From: Bacillota bacterium
GTDB taxonomy: Bacteria; Bacillota; Clostridia; Oscillospirales; Ruminococcaceae
NCBI GenBank assembly: GCA_023433405.1
Contig: JAEZCT010000081.1
Coordinates: 1-50,521, forward strand
Length of the DNA: 50,521 nucleotides
Direction: 5' to 3'
Every line of letters starts with the position of its first letter. The first letter of the stretch is position 1. The notes beneath the pieces are model-generated. The model saw nothing but the letters and a program-made list of their open reading frames with translations. It made no database searches and was not told the origin of the DNA. Positions 24,482-32,449 of this stretch are shown one piece after another. Both the position numbers and the translations under genes were made by a program.

Positions 24482-24727
24482 AAAAGAGCGAGCGCCCTTG
24501 CTACAAACAAGGGCGCTCACCCACACCGACTACCGAAGTAATCAATGCCAACCACCATAAATTATTGTAGCATTATTACAGGCGGTAGTCAAGCAAAAAG
24601 CGGCGCATGTATGCGCCTTGCGACCTTGCTAAAGGTATTAATTAACCGACACGACGCCGCATGATACATAGAGTATTATTACAATTTGTATAAGCTGGCG
24701 CGGTTGGATTTCATGGAGGTAAAAGCC
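24482..24727. other. Noncoding gap with hairpins before rep; candidate origin
   Basis: It holds two perfect hairpins: GAGCGCCCTTG...CAAGGGCGCTC (24491-24519) and GGCGCATGTATGCGCC (24602-24617), an AT-rich segment between them and further repeats of the GCGCAT/GCCGCATGATACAT type up to 24670. The first hairpin may terminate the upstream operon. The gap lies directly upstream of an HUH-type Rep gene, where rolling-circle origins are usually found. No origin has been shown. Confidence 0.4.
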
Positions 24728-25255
24728 GTGTCAAAAATAAAGTATATCAAAAAAACTACCAAGGCCGGGGACACCATAGAGGTGGAAAAAACACAAAGCG
24801 CGCGGTATCTGCGCGCCATAACGAGGGGCGGGAACGAAAAGCAAACCCCGAAGGATGTGCAGGAGGTCAACAAGAGAAACGCCGAAAAGAACCTGACGCG
24901 CACATTAAACGCGAACTTCCACCCAGGGGATTATCACATGGTGCTTACCTATGAGGATGACAGCCTCCCCAAAACAGCGGAGGAGGCGAAACGGTACCTT
25001 GACGGATTTTTGCGGGATATGCGCGGGTACTATGCCGCGCAGAACGCCAAATTTGCGTATGTTGCGGTAACCGAGGGCTTGGCAAGGAGAATCCACCACC
25101 ACATGGTAGTGAAAAAGGTGGACATTGACGTCCTGACGGAGCGGTGGCCATACGGGAGGGTGAGGGTATATCCCCTTGACAGCCCGCGCGAATACTCAAA
25201 GCTTGCCGCATATCTGATTAAAGAGACTGACCGCACCTTTCGCGAGGCCCGATAG
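24728..25255 (+). CDS. HUH rolling-circle-type Rep protein, N-terminal part (frameshifted)
   Basis: The 175-residue catalytic part of a Rep endonuclease. Motif 1-like HMVLTYED, the HUH motif in RIHHHMVVKK, and motif 3 with the candidate nicking Tyr in YSKLAAYLIKE are all present, as in the G2P/ORF2-type Rep family of Firmicutes elements. It would nick one strand at a replication origin. The frame ends at TAG 25253-25255; one base skipped near 25247 restores the family continuation in the next frame up to 25610. GTG at 24728 follows GGAGGT; the TTG at 24686 has no site. Confidence 0.75.
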   Translation: MSKIKYIKKTTKAGDTIEVEKTQSARYLRAITRGGNEKQTPKDVQEVNKRNAEKNLTRTLNANFHPGDYHMVLTYEDDSLPKTAEEAKRYLDGFLRDMRGYYAAQNAKFAYVAVTEGLARRIHHHMVVKKVDIDVLTERWPYGRVRVYPLDSPREYSKLAAYLIKETDRTFREAR

Positions 25256-25610
25256 CGCATGCAGAAAACGCTGGGCCGAAAGCAAGGGGCTGGTACATCC
25301 CAAGCCGGACATTGAGGTTGTGGACGCCGCGTCGTGGCGTAAGGAGCCAAAGCCGGTAAAGGGATACGCGGTAATAGCGGACAGCATACGCAACTATACC
25401 AACAAATTCACGGGAATGGACGGCCAGTTTTACCGGATGATAGCGCTCACGACCACACGGCGCCCGGAGCGGGGGAAAAAGCTCCTGCCGGGCGCGGAGC
25501 TGCCGCCGCCAGATGAAACCAAAACGCCGCGCGGAAAGACGGATCCAATGAGCGGGCAGAACCCGCCACCCGCCCGGGGCAGAAAGAAAAACGAGAGCAG
25601 GAGAAATTAA
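25248..25610 (+). pseudogene. Rep protein, C-terminal part out of frame
   Basis: Continues the Rep protein in the +1 frame: PDSACRKRWAESKGL matches the family segment expected right after TFRE, then a region rich in Lys, Pro and Arg (DAASWRKEPKPVKGYAVIAD, and later charged repeats). It has no start codon with a ribosome binding site at its beginning, so alone it is a fragment. Either the gene is broken by a one-base insertion (GAG-G-CCC), it is a sequencing error, or a programmed +1 shift joins the two parts; no classic slippery sequence is visible. Confidence 0.65.
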
Positions 25611-25611
25611 G

Positions 25612-25857
25612 GTGGAGGAATACAAGGGTATCGGCGTAAAAGCCAAAGCGGCATACGGAGAGCTGGTTACCTTTATGCTTGGACAGGTAAGCCAAAAGCT
25701 GCACGACGGTATGCCGCCCGCAGAGGTACGCGAGTGGATTGCCGTACAGGTCGGCAGGCGCGAAAAACGCCCGGAGCGCCAGCTGCTGCTCGACGCTCTC
25801 CTGCGCTGGGCGGAGATTATCGCAGACCCGGGAGCGCCGCCCCGCCGGAGCAGTTAA
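25612..25857 (+). CDS. Hypothetical phage protein
   Basis: An 81-residue mostly helical, basic protein (VTFMLGQVSQKLHDGMPPAEVREWIAVQ) starting at GTG right behind the Rep stop. No family recognised. The length and Arg content fit a small DNA- or protein-binding accessory of the replication block. Confidence 0.5.
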   Translation: MEEYKGIGVKAKAAYGELVTFMLGQVSQKLHDGMPPAEVREWIAVQVGRREKRPERQLLLDALLRWAEIIADPGAPPRRSS

Positions 25858-25866
25858 AATTATGAT

Positions 25867-25884
25867 TTTGCATTTAAATGCAAA
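25867..25884. promoter_or_regulatory. TTTGCA-N6-TGCAAA site 2 (perfect palindrome)
   Basis: TTTGCATTTAAATGCAAA is a perfect 18-bp palindrome, 22 bp before the PcfK-like gene, upstream of its ribosome binding site. Confidence 0.65.
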
Positions 25885-25905
25885 GGAAATGAGAGGAGCA
25901 TAAAA

Positions 25906-26394
25906 ATGCTGAACAAAGCGTTAGAGTTATTAAAAGCCCAAAGAGGGGCCGAGGGGTCCCTGGAACACGGCATTGCCGGGATACTGGAAGGGCTGTGCCG
26001 GTCAAGCGGTCAGGTCGCCGAGTTAATCGCCCAGGACCTGACCGTGAAAGAATTGAGCCTCACCGCCTGCGCGGCAAAGCTGACAGATTACGCGCGCAGC
26101 AACGAAAAAGGCGGAATCTACGCGATGTCTACCGCCACGGCCATGCGGCTGGTCTGTGACTTTTACAAAATTCCAAAAGAAATGCTGCCGGCAGGATGGA
26201 GCATAGCGGACGCGGCGCCGGCAGAGGAGCCCGCACCCGCACCTCATAAGGACGACGGACTGCATGTTGACCTGTTTGACCTGATGGGGGATGACTATTC
26301 CGAAGGGGACGCCGATGCGGAGGACTACGACGAGGACGAGGAGCCTGACGAGGAGGACGAAGCCGACGGGGAGGATGACGAGGACGATGATTAA
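25906..26394 (+). CDS. PcfK-like protein
   Basis: A 162-residue protein. The N-terminal 100 residues (ALELLKAQRGAEGSLEHGI, KELSLTACAAKLTDYARS, the helix ending DFYKIP) look like the PcfK family named from plasmid pCF10, and the gene is paired with a PcfJ-like gene right behind it. The C-terminus is an extreme acidic tail (DADAEDYDEDEEPDEEDEAD), which could mimic DNA or bind the basic partner. GAGGAG precedes the ATG. The biochemical role of PcfK is not known; it is found in conjugative elements and phages. Confidence 0.68.
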   Translation: MLNKALELLKAQRGAEGSLEHGIAGILEGLCRSSGQVAELIAQDLTVKELSLTACAAKLTDYARSNEKGGIYAMSTATAMRLVCDFYKIPKEMLPAGWSIADAAPAEEPAPAPHKDDGLHVDLFDLMGDDYSEGDADAEDYDEDEEPDEEDEADGEDDEDDD

Positions 26395-28525
26395 AGGCTA
26401 CAAACGCAAGCTCGCCCTCCTGCAGACCCCGGTCGACGCCTTCCCGGAGGGCTTAGACATCACTCCGACGAGCACGGTGCAAAACCATTGGCGAGGGGAA
26501 GTTCACAATTTTGTTTACACCGCGCGCCGGGAGAATAACATGCTGGCTGTTACGGTGTTCACCCCGGGAGGAGATTTTCTATATCGAGCGTTCCAATGGA
26601 CGGACGATTTTTTCACCCACTTTGCCGATGAAGATAAACCCTCCGAGAGCACCATATCCAGCGCCCAGCAGAGGCGATATATAACGCGGCAGGGGCTTAG
26701 CGGAGTGCTGCGGGAAGGTCTGTACGGAAAATACATTGCGGCCGCAGACGCCGATGATGTCATAAGCAAGTTTTTCAAGGATGCCAATGAATATGGCTTT
26801 TGGTACGGAATAAGATCAAAATCGATGAGCGGGTTTGACCTGCTCGAAAAATACCAGTTATACCTGAGAGAGCGGGCGGTAAAGGAACGCAACGACCGTA
26901 TCCGCGCAGCCATAAACGACGATATGCTGGTAATCCGGGAACTGCCCAAAAAGGTGATTGACTGGATAGACGCCGGACCACTCAAAAGCAGCCGCTACAT
27001 CTTTTACACCTACAAAAAAAGCAAAAAGGGTATGCCGGGCACCTGCTCACACTGCAAAAAAGAGGTCATCGTGCAGCATCCAAAGCATCGCGGCACAGGA
27101 GTATGTCCCGCTTGCCGCTCCCGCGTCACCTATATCGCGGATGGCGTGTTTATGCGAGGCAGCGGCTTTACGGATGAGAGCAGCTTTGCGTACTACCAGC
27201 CCACCCCAAAAGGCAGCTGCCTGCGCCTGTACAGGGTAAAGCGTAATTATGGTGTTAATTATGATAAGCACTGTTGTTTTTTCCAGGACAAAATGTATGA
27301 GTACGCACGGGTTTTTCTTGACGAGCGGTTCCAGCCCCAAAAAACATACGAGTGGGGAGACTTTCGCCAGACCGGAGTCCACGACTGGTGCAATGGATAC
27401 AACGGAGGATATATCGGACAGCAGACGTACATATACCACGGCAACCTCAAAGAGCTTACTGCCAAAGACCCGCGCATGAAGTACGCGCAGATCCCGGAGA
27501 TCGCAAAATATTGCGGGCGCATACCCCCGGATGCGCTGATGAGCGAGCCGCTAGAATACCCATGGATTGAGTATCTCATAAAGCTTAAGCTATACCGATT
27601 GGCAGCAGAGGTCATTAACGACGAGCCGGGATGGGGACAAGCCATCAACCGCAATGGGAAAAACCTCAAGGAAATTCTGAGTATCGGCAAGGAGGATGTA
27701 AGAAGCCTCCAGGCGCTTAATGTAACAGCGGATGCCCTGCGGGTCTATCAGGGTATCAAGGGGAGTGGTAAGCGCATTGACGCCAAAACAATCGGCGCCC
27801 TGCGGTGGTTGATGGATAACCTTGACGAGCCCGCCGGAATCTGCGGGGTTATCAACAATTTTGATGTCCCACCGCACAAGGCGGTCAAATATGTACAGGA
27901 GCAGCGAGCGGGTAAGAAAAAAGAAGATTATCCGTCTTGGGACACACCCAAGGAGGAGCGGATACTCAGGGAAATCGCCAACGACTGGGCCGACTATCTG
28001 CGGCAGTGTGTCCAATTGGAGTATGACCTTTCAGAGGCACAAATCTGTTACCCCCGCGACCTAGATGCCGCCCATGCCCGCGCCTCCGCGCTGGTTGACA
28101 ATAAAAAACACGAAAAGCACGATATGGCGGTAAAGGCGCGGGTTAAGTCCCTTGAGAGGCAGTACAAGTTTGAAGCGGACGGCATAATAATCAGACCACC
28201 ATATAGCGCGGGGGAGATTGTCGCCGAGGGTAAAATGCTTAATCATTGCGTTGGCGGGTATACCGAAAGTCACGCTCAGGGAGGCACAACCATCCTGTTT
28301 ATCCGCAAGGCAGATAGACCGGATATCCCGTTTTACACACTCGAGTGTCATAACGATAAGGTGATTCAGTGCAGAGGAAAGCGGAATTGCTCCCCTACAC
28401 CTGAGGTAGAGAAGTTTATGAAAAAGTGGAAAAAGAAAAAGCTTGAACCGCCTGTTTTGCACTCAAATGCAAAAGAACCAGAAGCCGAAGCCGCCGCCCC
28501 GGAGCGGGTAATGGTCGGCGCATAA
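26387..28525 (+). CDS. PcfJ-like protein
   Basis: A 712-residue protein of the PcfJ-like family. A zinc ribbon CSHCKK...CPACRS lies at about residues 223-250. The C-terminal family hallmark is LNHCVGGY, followed by TTILFIRKADRPDIPFYTLE and VIQCRGKRNC. It starts at ATG 26387, overlapping the pcfK-like stop (ATGATTAA), so the two are translationally coupled. The upstream part of the longer open frame lies inside the acidic tail coding sequence and is discarded. PcfJ has no proven enzymatic role. Several phage and plasmid replication regions carry this pair. Confidence 0.82.
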   Translation: MIKGYKRKLALLQTPVDAFPEGLDITPTSTVQNHWRGEVHNFVYTARRENNMLAVTVFTPGGDFLYRAFQWTDDFFTHFADEDKPSESTISSAQQRRYITRQGLSGVLREGLYGKYIAAADADDVISKFFKDANEYGFWYGIRSKSMSGFDLLEKYQLYLRERAVKERNDRIRAAINDDMLVIRELPKKVIDWIDAGPLKSSRYIFYTYKKSKKGMPGTCSHCKKEVIVQHPKHRGTGVCPACRSRVTYIADGVFMRGSGFTDESSFAYYQPTPKGSCLRLYRVKRNYGVNYDKHCCFFQDKMYEYARVFLDERFQPQKTYEWGDFRQTGVHDWCNGYNGGYIGQQTYIYHGNLKELTAKDPRMKYAQIPEIAKYCGRIPPDALMSEPLEYPWIEYLIKLKLYRLAAEVINDEPGWGQAINRNGKNLKEILSIGKEDVRSLQALNVTADALRVYQGIKGSGKRIDAKTIGALRWLMDNLDEPAGICGVINNFDVPPHKAVKYVQEQRAGKKKEDYPSWDTPKEERILREIANDWADYLRQCVQLEYDLSEAQICYPRDLDAAHARASALVDNKKHEKHDMAVKARVKSLERQYKFEADGIIIRPPYSAGEIVAEGKMLNHCVGGYTESHAQGGTTILFIRKADRPDIPFYTLECHNDKVIQCRGKRNCSPTPEVEKFMKKWKKKKLEPPVLHSNAKEPEAEAAAPERVMVGA
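28456..28473. promoter_or_regulatory. TTTGCA-N6-TGCAAA site 3
   Basis: TTTGCACTCAAATGCAAA inside the 3' end of the PcfJ-like gene, 70 bp before the next start codon. Same sequence as site 1. Confidence 0.55.
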
Positions 28526-28542
28526 AGAAGGAGGAGCACACC

Positions 28543-29574
28543 ATGCAGGATAATATTATCAATATGCCTAACGGCACCGCCCAGCACACCCGCGCCATGG
28601 AGCTGCACCAGTACATATTGGCACAGGGAGGGATAGCCGCCCACGCGATGAGCGAAATCGGTCGCAGCCTAAAGGAAATGCGCGACCAGAAGCTCTATAC
28701 CGAGCTTGGTCACGCGAGCTTTGAGGAGTACACCGAGCAAATGCTGGGTATTAAGCAGCGGCAGGCGTATAACTACATACAGGTTTTTGAAACCTACGGT
28801 CCGAAGTTTATCGACGCAAACGCAGGACTCGGCGTAACCAAGCTGCTGCTCCTTGCCTCGGTGCCCGTCCTCGATCGGGAGGATTTTATGGCAGAGCACG
28901 ACGTGGAGGACATGACAGCCAAGGAGCTTAAGGAGATAACCGAGAAATACCGAGCCGCCTGCGAGCAGATAAGCCTTTTGACGAATGAAAAAATCCAGCT
29001 CGAGGAGGACAGCGAAACGGACACCGACCTGCTGCGCGCCGCACAGGAGCGGGAGCTGGCACACAAGGCCGAAAAAACCGCTCTCGAGAAAAAAATAAAG
29101 GAGCTGGAAGCCCGCCCGGTTGATGTGGCTGTAGCGGAGCCGAGCCTTGACGACCTAACCGCAATCCGGCAGGAGGCGGAGAAGGCAGCCGCTGAGAAGC
29201 ACAAGCAGGCGCTTGCCGACGCGCTGGCAAAGGCCGAGAAAAAGGCAAAAAAGGACACCGACGCCCTTGTGAAGGCTGCCAAGGAGGAGGCCGCCCGCGC
29301 CGCAGAGGAGCGGATAAAGACCGGTCTGCGCGATGTAGAGCGGGATAAGGCCGCAGCCCTTGAGCGGGCGAAGGAGCTTGAGAAAAAGCTCGCCCTGGGC
29401 GGGAACGCGGATACTGTAATATTCGCCCACCTGTTTGAGGATTTTCAGGGTACCTATAACCGTATGCTGGGCATCATCCAAAAAATCAGCGGAGCGGATG
29501 CCGCCACCGCCGATAAGCTCCGGGGCGCGATGCGCAAGGTACTGACGGCGGCGCAGGATAAGCTGGGAGGCTAG
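28543..29574 (+). CDS. Coiled-coil phage protein, DUF3102-like N-terminus
   Basis: A 343-residue protein. The N-terminal 115 residues contain YTEQMLGIKQRQAYNYIQVFETYG, a helix-turn-helix-like segment resembling DUF3102/ParB-linked phage proteins. Residues about 125-285 are an almost unbroken Ala/Lys/Glu coiled coil, and the C-terminal 60 residues are a small helical domain. Likely an oligomer that organises DNA or replication proteins (inference). AAGGAGGAG precedes the ATG. Confidence 0.65.
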   Translation: MQDNIINMPNGTAQHTRAMELHQYILAQGGIAAHAMSEIGRSLKEMRDQKLYTELGHASFEEYTEQMLGIKQRQAYNYIQVFETYGPKFIDANAGLGVTKLLLLASVPVLDREDFMAEHDVEDMTAKELKEITEKYRAACEQISLLTNEKIQLEEDSETDTDLLRAAQERELAHKAEKTALEKKIKELEARPVDVAVAEPSLDDLTAIRQEAEKAAAEKHKQALADALAKAEKKAKKDTDALVKAAKEEAARAAEERIKTGLRDVERDKAAALERAKELEKKLALGGNADTVIFAHLFEDFQGTYNRMLGIIQKISGADAATADKLRGAMRKVLTAAQDKLGG

Positions 29575-29578
29575 GACA

Positions 29579-30124
29579 ATGGACATTTACGGCGGCAAAA
29601 ACCCGCAGAATATCGCGCGCGGAGCCACAAGCCGCGCGCAGGGCAAGCTCTTTGAGAACATCCTTGAGGCAAGCTGTGGCTGTCTCCGTGAGCAGGGCAT
29701 CGCAAATATCGAAAAAACCCCGGAGCCATTCCGGGTGACGCAGCCCATGAAAAACAGCAGCATGTTTGTGGGGCATTTTGAGAAAAAAGCGCAGCCGGAC
29801 TTTAAGGGCGAACTGCGAAACGGCCGGGCGGTCGTTTTTGAGGCAAAGCACACAGACACAAAGCGGATGACCAAGGACAGGGTAACACCAGAGCAGACAG
29901 AGGCTCTGGAGCGCCACGCGCGGTTTAACGCCCTCTGCTATGTGGTGGTATCCTTCGGGCTGCAAAACATCTATCGCATCCCGTGGGATATATGGCGTAA
30001 CATGGAGCTTGTCATGGGACGCAAATATATCACAGAGGACGATATCCAGACGTACAAATGCCGGTTTACCGGGACAATAGTCAACCTGTTTGGGGAGGTG
30101 CAGAAAAGTGAAAAGCAAGCCTAA
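29579..30124 (+). CDS. RecU-like Holliday junction resolvase
   Basis: A 181-residue protein of the RecU/PrfA-related resolvase type. Family landmarks: SRAQGKLFENIL near the N-terminus, AQPDFKGEL and VVFEAKHTDTKRM (the PD-(D/E)xK nuclease core with Asp, Glu and Lys), then TPEQTEALERHARFNALCYVVVSF. It would cleave branched intermediates in recombination or late replication. ATG at 29579 follows GGGAGG. In the middle of the phage replication block. Confidence 0.85.
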   Translation: MDIYGGKNPQNIARGATSRAQGKLFENILEASCGCLREQGIANIEKTPEPFRVTQPMKNSSMFVGHFEKKAQPDFKGELRNGRAVVFEAKHTDTKRMTKDRVTPEQTEALERHARFNALCYVVVSFGLQNIYRIPWDIWRNMELVMGRKYITEDDIQTYKCRFTGTIVNLFGEVQKSEKQA

Positions 30125-30809
30125 CGGCATAACTCTCACACCAGACTTTTTCGAGCGGGCAGATATCCGAGAGATAGAGGACACACCGGAAGGAATCCGT
30201 TACCTGTGGGTATACATAAAGCTGCTGGCGTTGTCGGCAGTCTCCGGAGGAGAGCTAAGGCAAAGCGACGGATCGCCGTATACCTCAAAAACGCTGGGAG
30301 CTATGATAAACACAACCGGGAAAATAACGCTTGACGCAGTACATTTCTTCCAGCAAATCGGGATGATACATATCACAGAGGATAAAACCGTTATAATCAC
30401 TGAGGCACAGCGGATGACAGGCGCAAATCATGCGGAGCGCGCGGTGCGGGTACCATATCAGCAAATAGCCGACTTGTTTAACGAGCTATGCCCGGCGTAC
30501 CCGAAAATAAAGAAGCTTTCAGATGCGAGAAAGCGCGAAATAAAAGCGCGTTTTGAACAAGGGTATACTGTTGAGGACTTTCGCACGGCATTCAACAATG
30601 CGCAAAATAACAGTTTCTTGCGCGGTGAGCAAAACGGAGACAAGCACAAGAACTGGCGCGCGTCGTTTGATTGGATTATAGGCGACCGCAATATGCCAAG
30701 AGTGCTTGAAAACGCCATAGGGAATGAATCGACACCGCAGGAACAAACAGGAAGCTTCAACTTCGCCGCCTTTGAGCGGGAGTCCGTGTACTCCACGCCG
30801 ACCTTATGA
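30108..30809 (+). CDS. Replisome-organiser-like protein
   Basis: A 233-residue protein. The N-terminal 110 residues (ADIREIEDTPEGIRYLWVYI) match the phage replisome organiser N-terminal domain type, a winged-helix fold that binds the phage origin. The C-terminal part has the Phage_rep_org/DnaD-adjacent type segment KLSDARKREIKARFEQGYT and WRASFDWII seen in Firmicutes phage initiators. It starts at GTG 30108, overlapping recU by 17 bp with GGGGAGGT upstream. No helicase loader (DnaC-type) gene follows. Confidence 0.72.
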   Translation: MKSKPNGITLTPDFFERADIREIEDTPEGIRYLWVYIKLLALSAVSGGELRQSDGSPYTSKTLGAMINTTGKITLDAVHFFQQIGMIHITEDKTVIITEAQRMTGANHAERAVRVPYQQIADLFNELCPAYPKIKKLSDARKREIKARFEQGYTVEDFRTAFNNAQNNSFLRGEQNGDKHKNWRASFDWIIGDRNMPRVLENAIGNESTPQEQTGSFNFAAFERESVYSTPTL

Positions 30810-30964
30810 GCCGTAAAAGCCATCATCGGCGGCGTAAAAAAACCACAGCCGCGCCGCCGCCGGTACAGGCTAAATTAAGCGGGTGCTGGATCTGCGCGTA
30901 CCGTAAATGGTGCGTGGATAGGAGCAGGGGTTACCCCTGCGTGATGTTTAAAACAGGAGGGTGA
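30806..30964 (+). CDS. Mini Cys4 phage protein (52 residues)
   Basis: Overlaps the previous gene by ATGA (start 30806) and ends at TGA 30964. A very basic N-terminus (SRKSHHRRRKK) is followed by CWICAYRKWC and a further Cys (YPC), a small zinc-knuckle pattern. Too short for most gene finders, but start coupling supports it as real. Its ending GGAGGG is the ribosome binding site for the next gene. Confidence 0.55.
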   Translation: MSRKSHHRRRKKTTAAPPPVQAKLSGCWICAYRKWCVDRSRGYPCVMFKTGG

Positions 30965-30969
30965 AATAA

Positions 30970-31302
30970 ATGGAGAAATTTACAATTGTAGACGGCATAA
31001 CCGCCACCACTGACAATATGGTAATATCCACATCCCAAACCACTCACAACCTCAAAACCCTGCCGCCGTACTACGACGCCAGCGCGGCGGGTCTTAAAAC
31101 CTTTGAGATAAGGCAGGATGATCGTAGCTACAAAATTGGAGACCTCCTCCACCTCCAGGAGTGGAGCGGGACGCAATACACAGGTCGCAGCCATTACAAG
31201 CAGGTAACATACATCCTCAGAGACAAGCCGTATGTGCCGGACGGCTATGTTTGTATGGGAGTGATACCGGCACGAAGTTACGGTGCTCTCCCAAACGAGT
31301 AA
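30970..31302 (+). CDS. DUF3850/ASCH-type small protein
   Basis: A 110-residue protein whose pattern H-N-L-K-T-L-P-P-Y-Y, GLKTFEIRQDDRSYKIGD, TGRSHYKQVTYIL, and GYVCMG follows the DUF3850 family, a small PUA/ASCH-like beta barrel thought to bind RNA or a nucleotide. Function in phages is unknown. GGAGGG is 8 bp upstream. It is the last early gene on the plus strand before the inverted cupin. Confidence 0.82.
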   Translation: MEKFTIVDGITATTDNMVISTSQTTHNLKTLPPYYDASAAGLKTFEIRQDDRSYKIGDLLHLQEWSGTQYTGRSHYKQVTYILRDKPYVPDGYVCMGVIPARSYGALPNE

Positions 31303-31349
31303 AGCGGGCGGATTTTTGTCCCCGTGGTGCTAGTAAAGATTAAGCTGGG

Positions 31350-31769
31350 CTAATGTTCTTCATGCATCGCGATTTCTTTAGTCTGATGAACCGTGCAAAA
31401 CGGATGGTGCGGGGGAGCATATATCGAATACATTTTAAGCGGAATATTCCCCGCGTTTATGACATTATGCCACTCACCTGCCGGTATCATAATTGCCGAA
31501 CCGGGACAAACCTGTTGACAGAAGGTTAAATCCGATTTTGATATTCCCATTTTAACAATGCCTATGCCTTGCTCAACGCGTAAAAATTGATCTGTGTCCG
31601 AATGCATCTCTACTCCAATATCGCCGCCGCAAGGGATAGCCATTACCGTAACCTGCAAATATTCGCCCGTCCAAATGGATGTTCTGTATGTATTGTTACT
31701 TAATGTTTCGGACTTGATATTGATAACATTAGGATTAGACCCGTTATCTGTAGAACAGTTTTTGTTCAC
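31350..31769 (-). CDS. Cupin-domain moron
   Basis: A 139-residue small-molecule-binding cupin fold. The two metal motifs are recognisable: GGDIGVEMHSDTDQFLRVEQG and the second PAGEWHNVINAG. A typical bacterial cupin tail (MYSIYAPPHHPFCTVHQTKEIA) follows. It is the only gene on the minus strand in the right 30 kb, between the replication block and the late regulator, and has its own promoter candidate, so it is a cargo gene rather than a phage function. GTG at 31769 behind GGGGTGAT is preferred to GTG 31778. Ligand unknown. Confidence 0.82.
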   Translation of the reverse strand: MNKNCSTDNGSNPNVINIKSETLSNNTYRTSIWTGEYLQVTVMAIPCGGDIGVEMHSDTDQFLRVEQGIGIVKMGISKSDLTFCQQVCPGSAIMIPAGEWHNVINAGNIPLKMYSIYAPPHHPFCTVHQTKEIAMHEEH

Positions 31770-31786
31770 AACAATCACCCCGTATC

Positions 31787-31817
31787 AGTATATGGAACCA
31801 GCTCGGTTATCATGCAA
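31787..31817 (-). promoter_or_regulatory. Candidate promoter of the cupin gene
   Basis: On the minus strand TTGCAT (31817-31812), 19-bp spacer and TATACT (31792-31787), about 20 bp before the start. The spacer is long, so it is weaker evidence. Confidence 0.4.
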
Positions 31818-31856
31818 CACATCGGGAAACCCTAAATATTCGAGGAGGTAACAGCC

Positions 31857-32273
31857 ATGCGCTGGACGGACAAGGCCAAAGACATCGCCCGCAGCTATAA
31901 ATCAAACTGCCGGGAGCTTGAGCTCCTGCTCGTAGCCCAGGAGCAGGGCATTAAATCGGCGAGCATATCCAGTATGCGCAGCGGGCGAATTTCGCGGCCG
32001 GTGGAAGCCGCAGCGCTTGCAAGCCTATCCGGCGGGCGCATGGCGTACCTTGAGCAGGCAACCTATGCAGTGGATTATGCGATAAGCAAAGCCCGCGAGA
32101 AGCCAAACGGCGAGCTGACAATAAAAATCTTTGAGCTGGTATACCGGGATAAAACCCACCGCCTGTTTGCGGCGGCGCGGGAGCTACATATTAGCGATAG
32201 TACCGCGCGCAGATACAACCAGTTTTTTCTTAAAATGATAGCTTCTCAAATGGGATTCATTCAGATTTTATAA
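31857..32273 (+). CDS. ArpU/RinA-like late transcription regulator
   Basis: A 138-residue protein located directly before terminase, where Firmicutes phages encode ArpU/RinA/DUF1492-type late activators. The C-terminal helix-turn-helix ARELHISDSTARRYNQFF is the DNA-binding part; the N-terminal part is helical. It would switch on the late (terminase to lysis) genes from the region 32274-32449. GAGGAGGTAA precedes the ATG. Confidence 0.72.
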   Translation: MRWTDKAKDIARSYKSNCRELELLLVAQEQGIKSASISSMRSGRISRPVEAAALASLSGGRMAYLEQATYAVDYAISKAREKPNGELTIKIFELVYRDKTHRLFAAARELHISDSTARRYNQFFLKMIASQMGFIQIL

Positions 32274-32449
32274 AAAATGAGCTCCCAACCACCAATTCAT
32301 CATTGTATAATAATTATAAAGCAATATGATGGTGCCGGGCATCCCAACGTAGCTCCGTTAAATTACGGCGTTAACGTAGCCATCCACACACAAAGCCGTC
32401 CATCATGGGCGGCTTTGTCTTTCAAGTAAGATTGCAGGAGGTTGACACC
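32274..32449 (+). promoter_or_regulatory. Probable late promoter region
   Basis: A 176-bp gap with a perfect TATAAT (32306-32311) but no matching -35, as expected for a promoter needing an activator, plus a hairpin GCCGTCC...GGGCGGC at about 32393-32415. It sits between the ArpU-like gene and terminase. Confidence 0.45.

Noticed and set aside
24686..24727. Upstream TTG start for Rep
   Set aside because: No Shine-Dalgarno sequence before it, whereas GTG 24728 has GGAGGT at good spacing.
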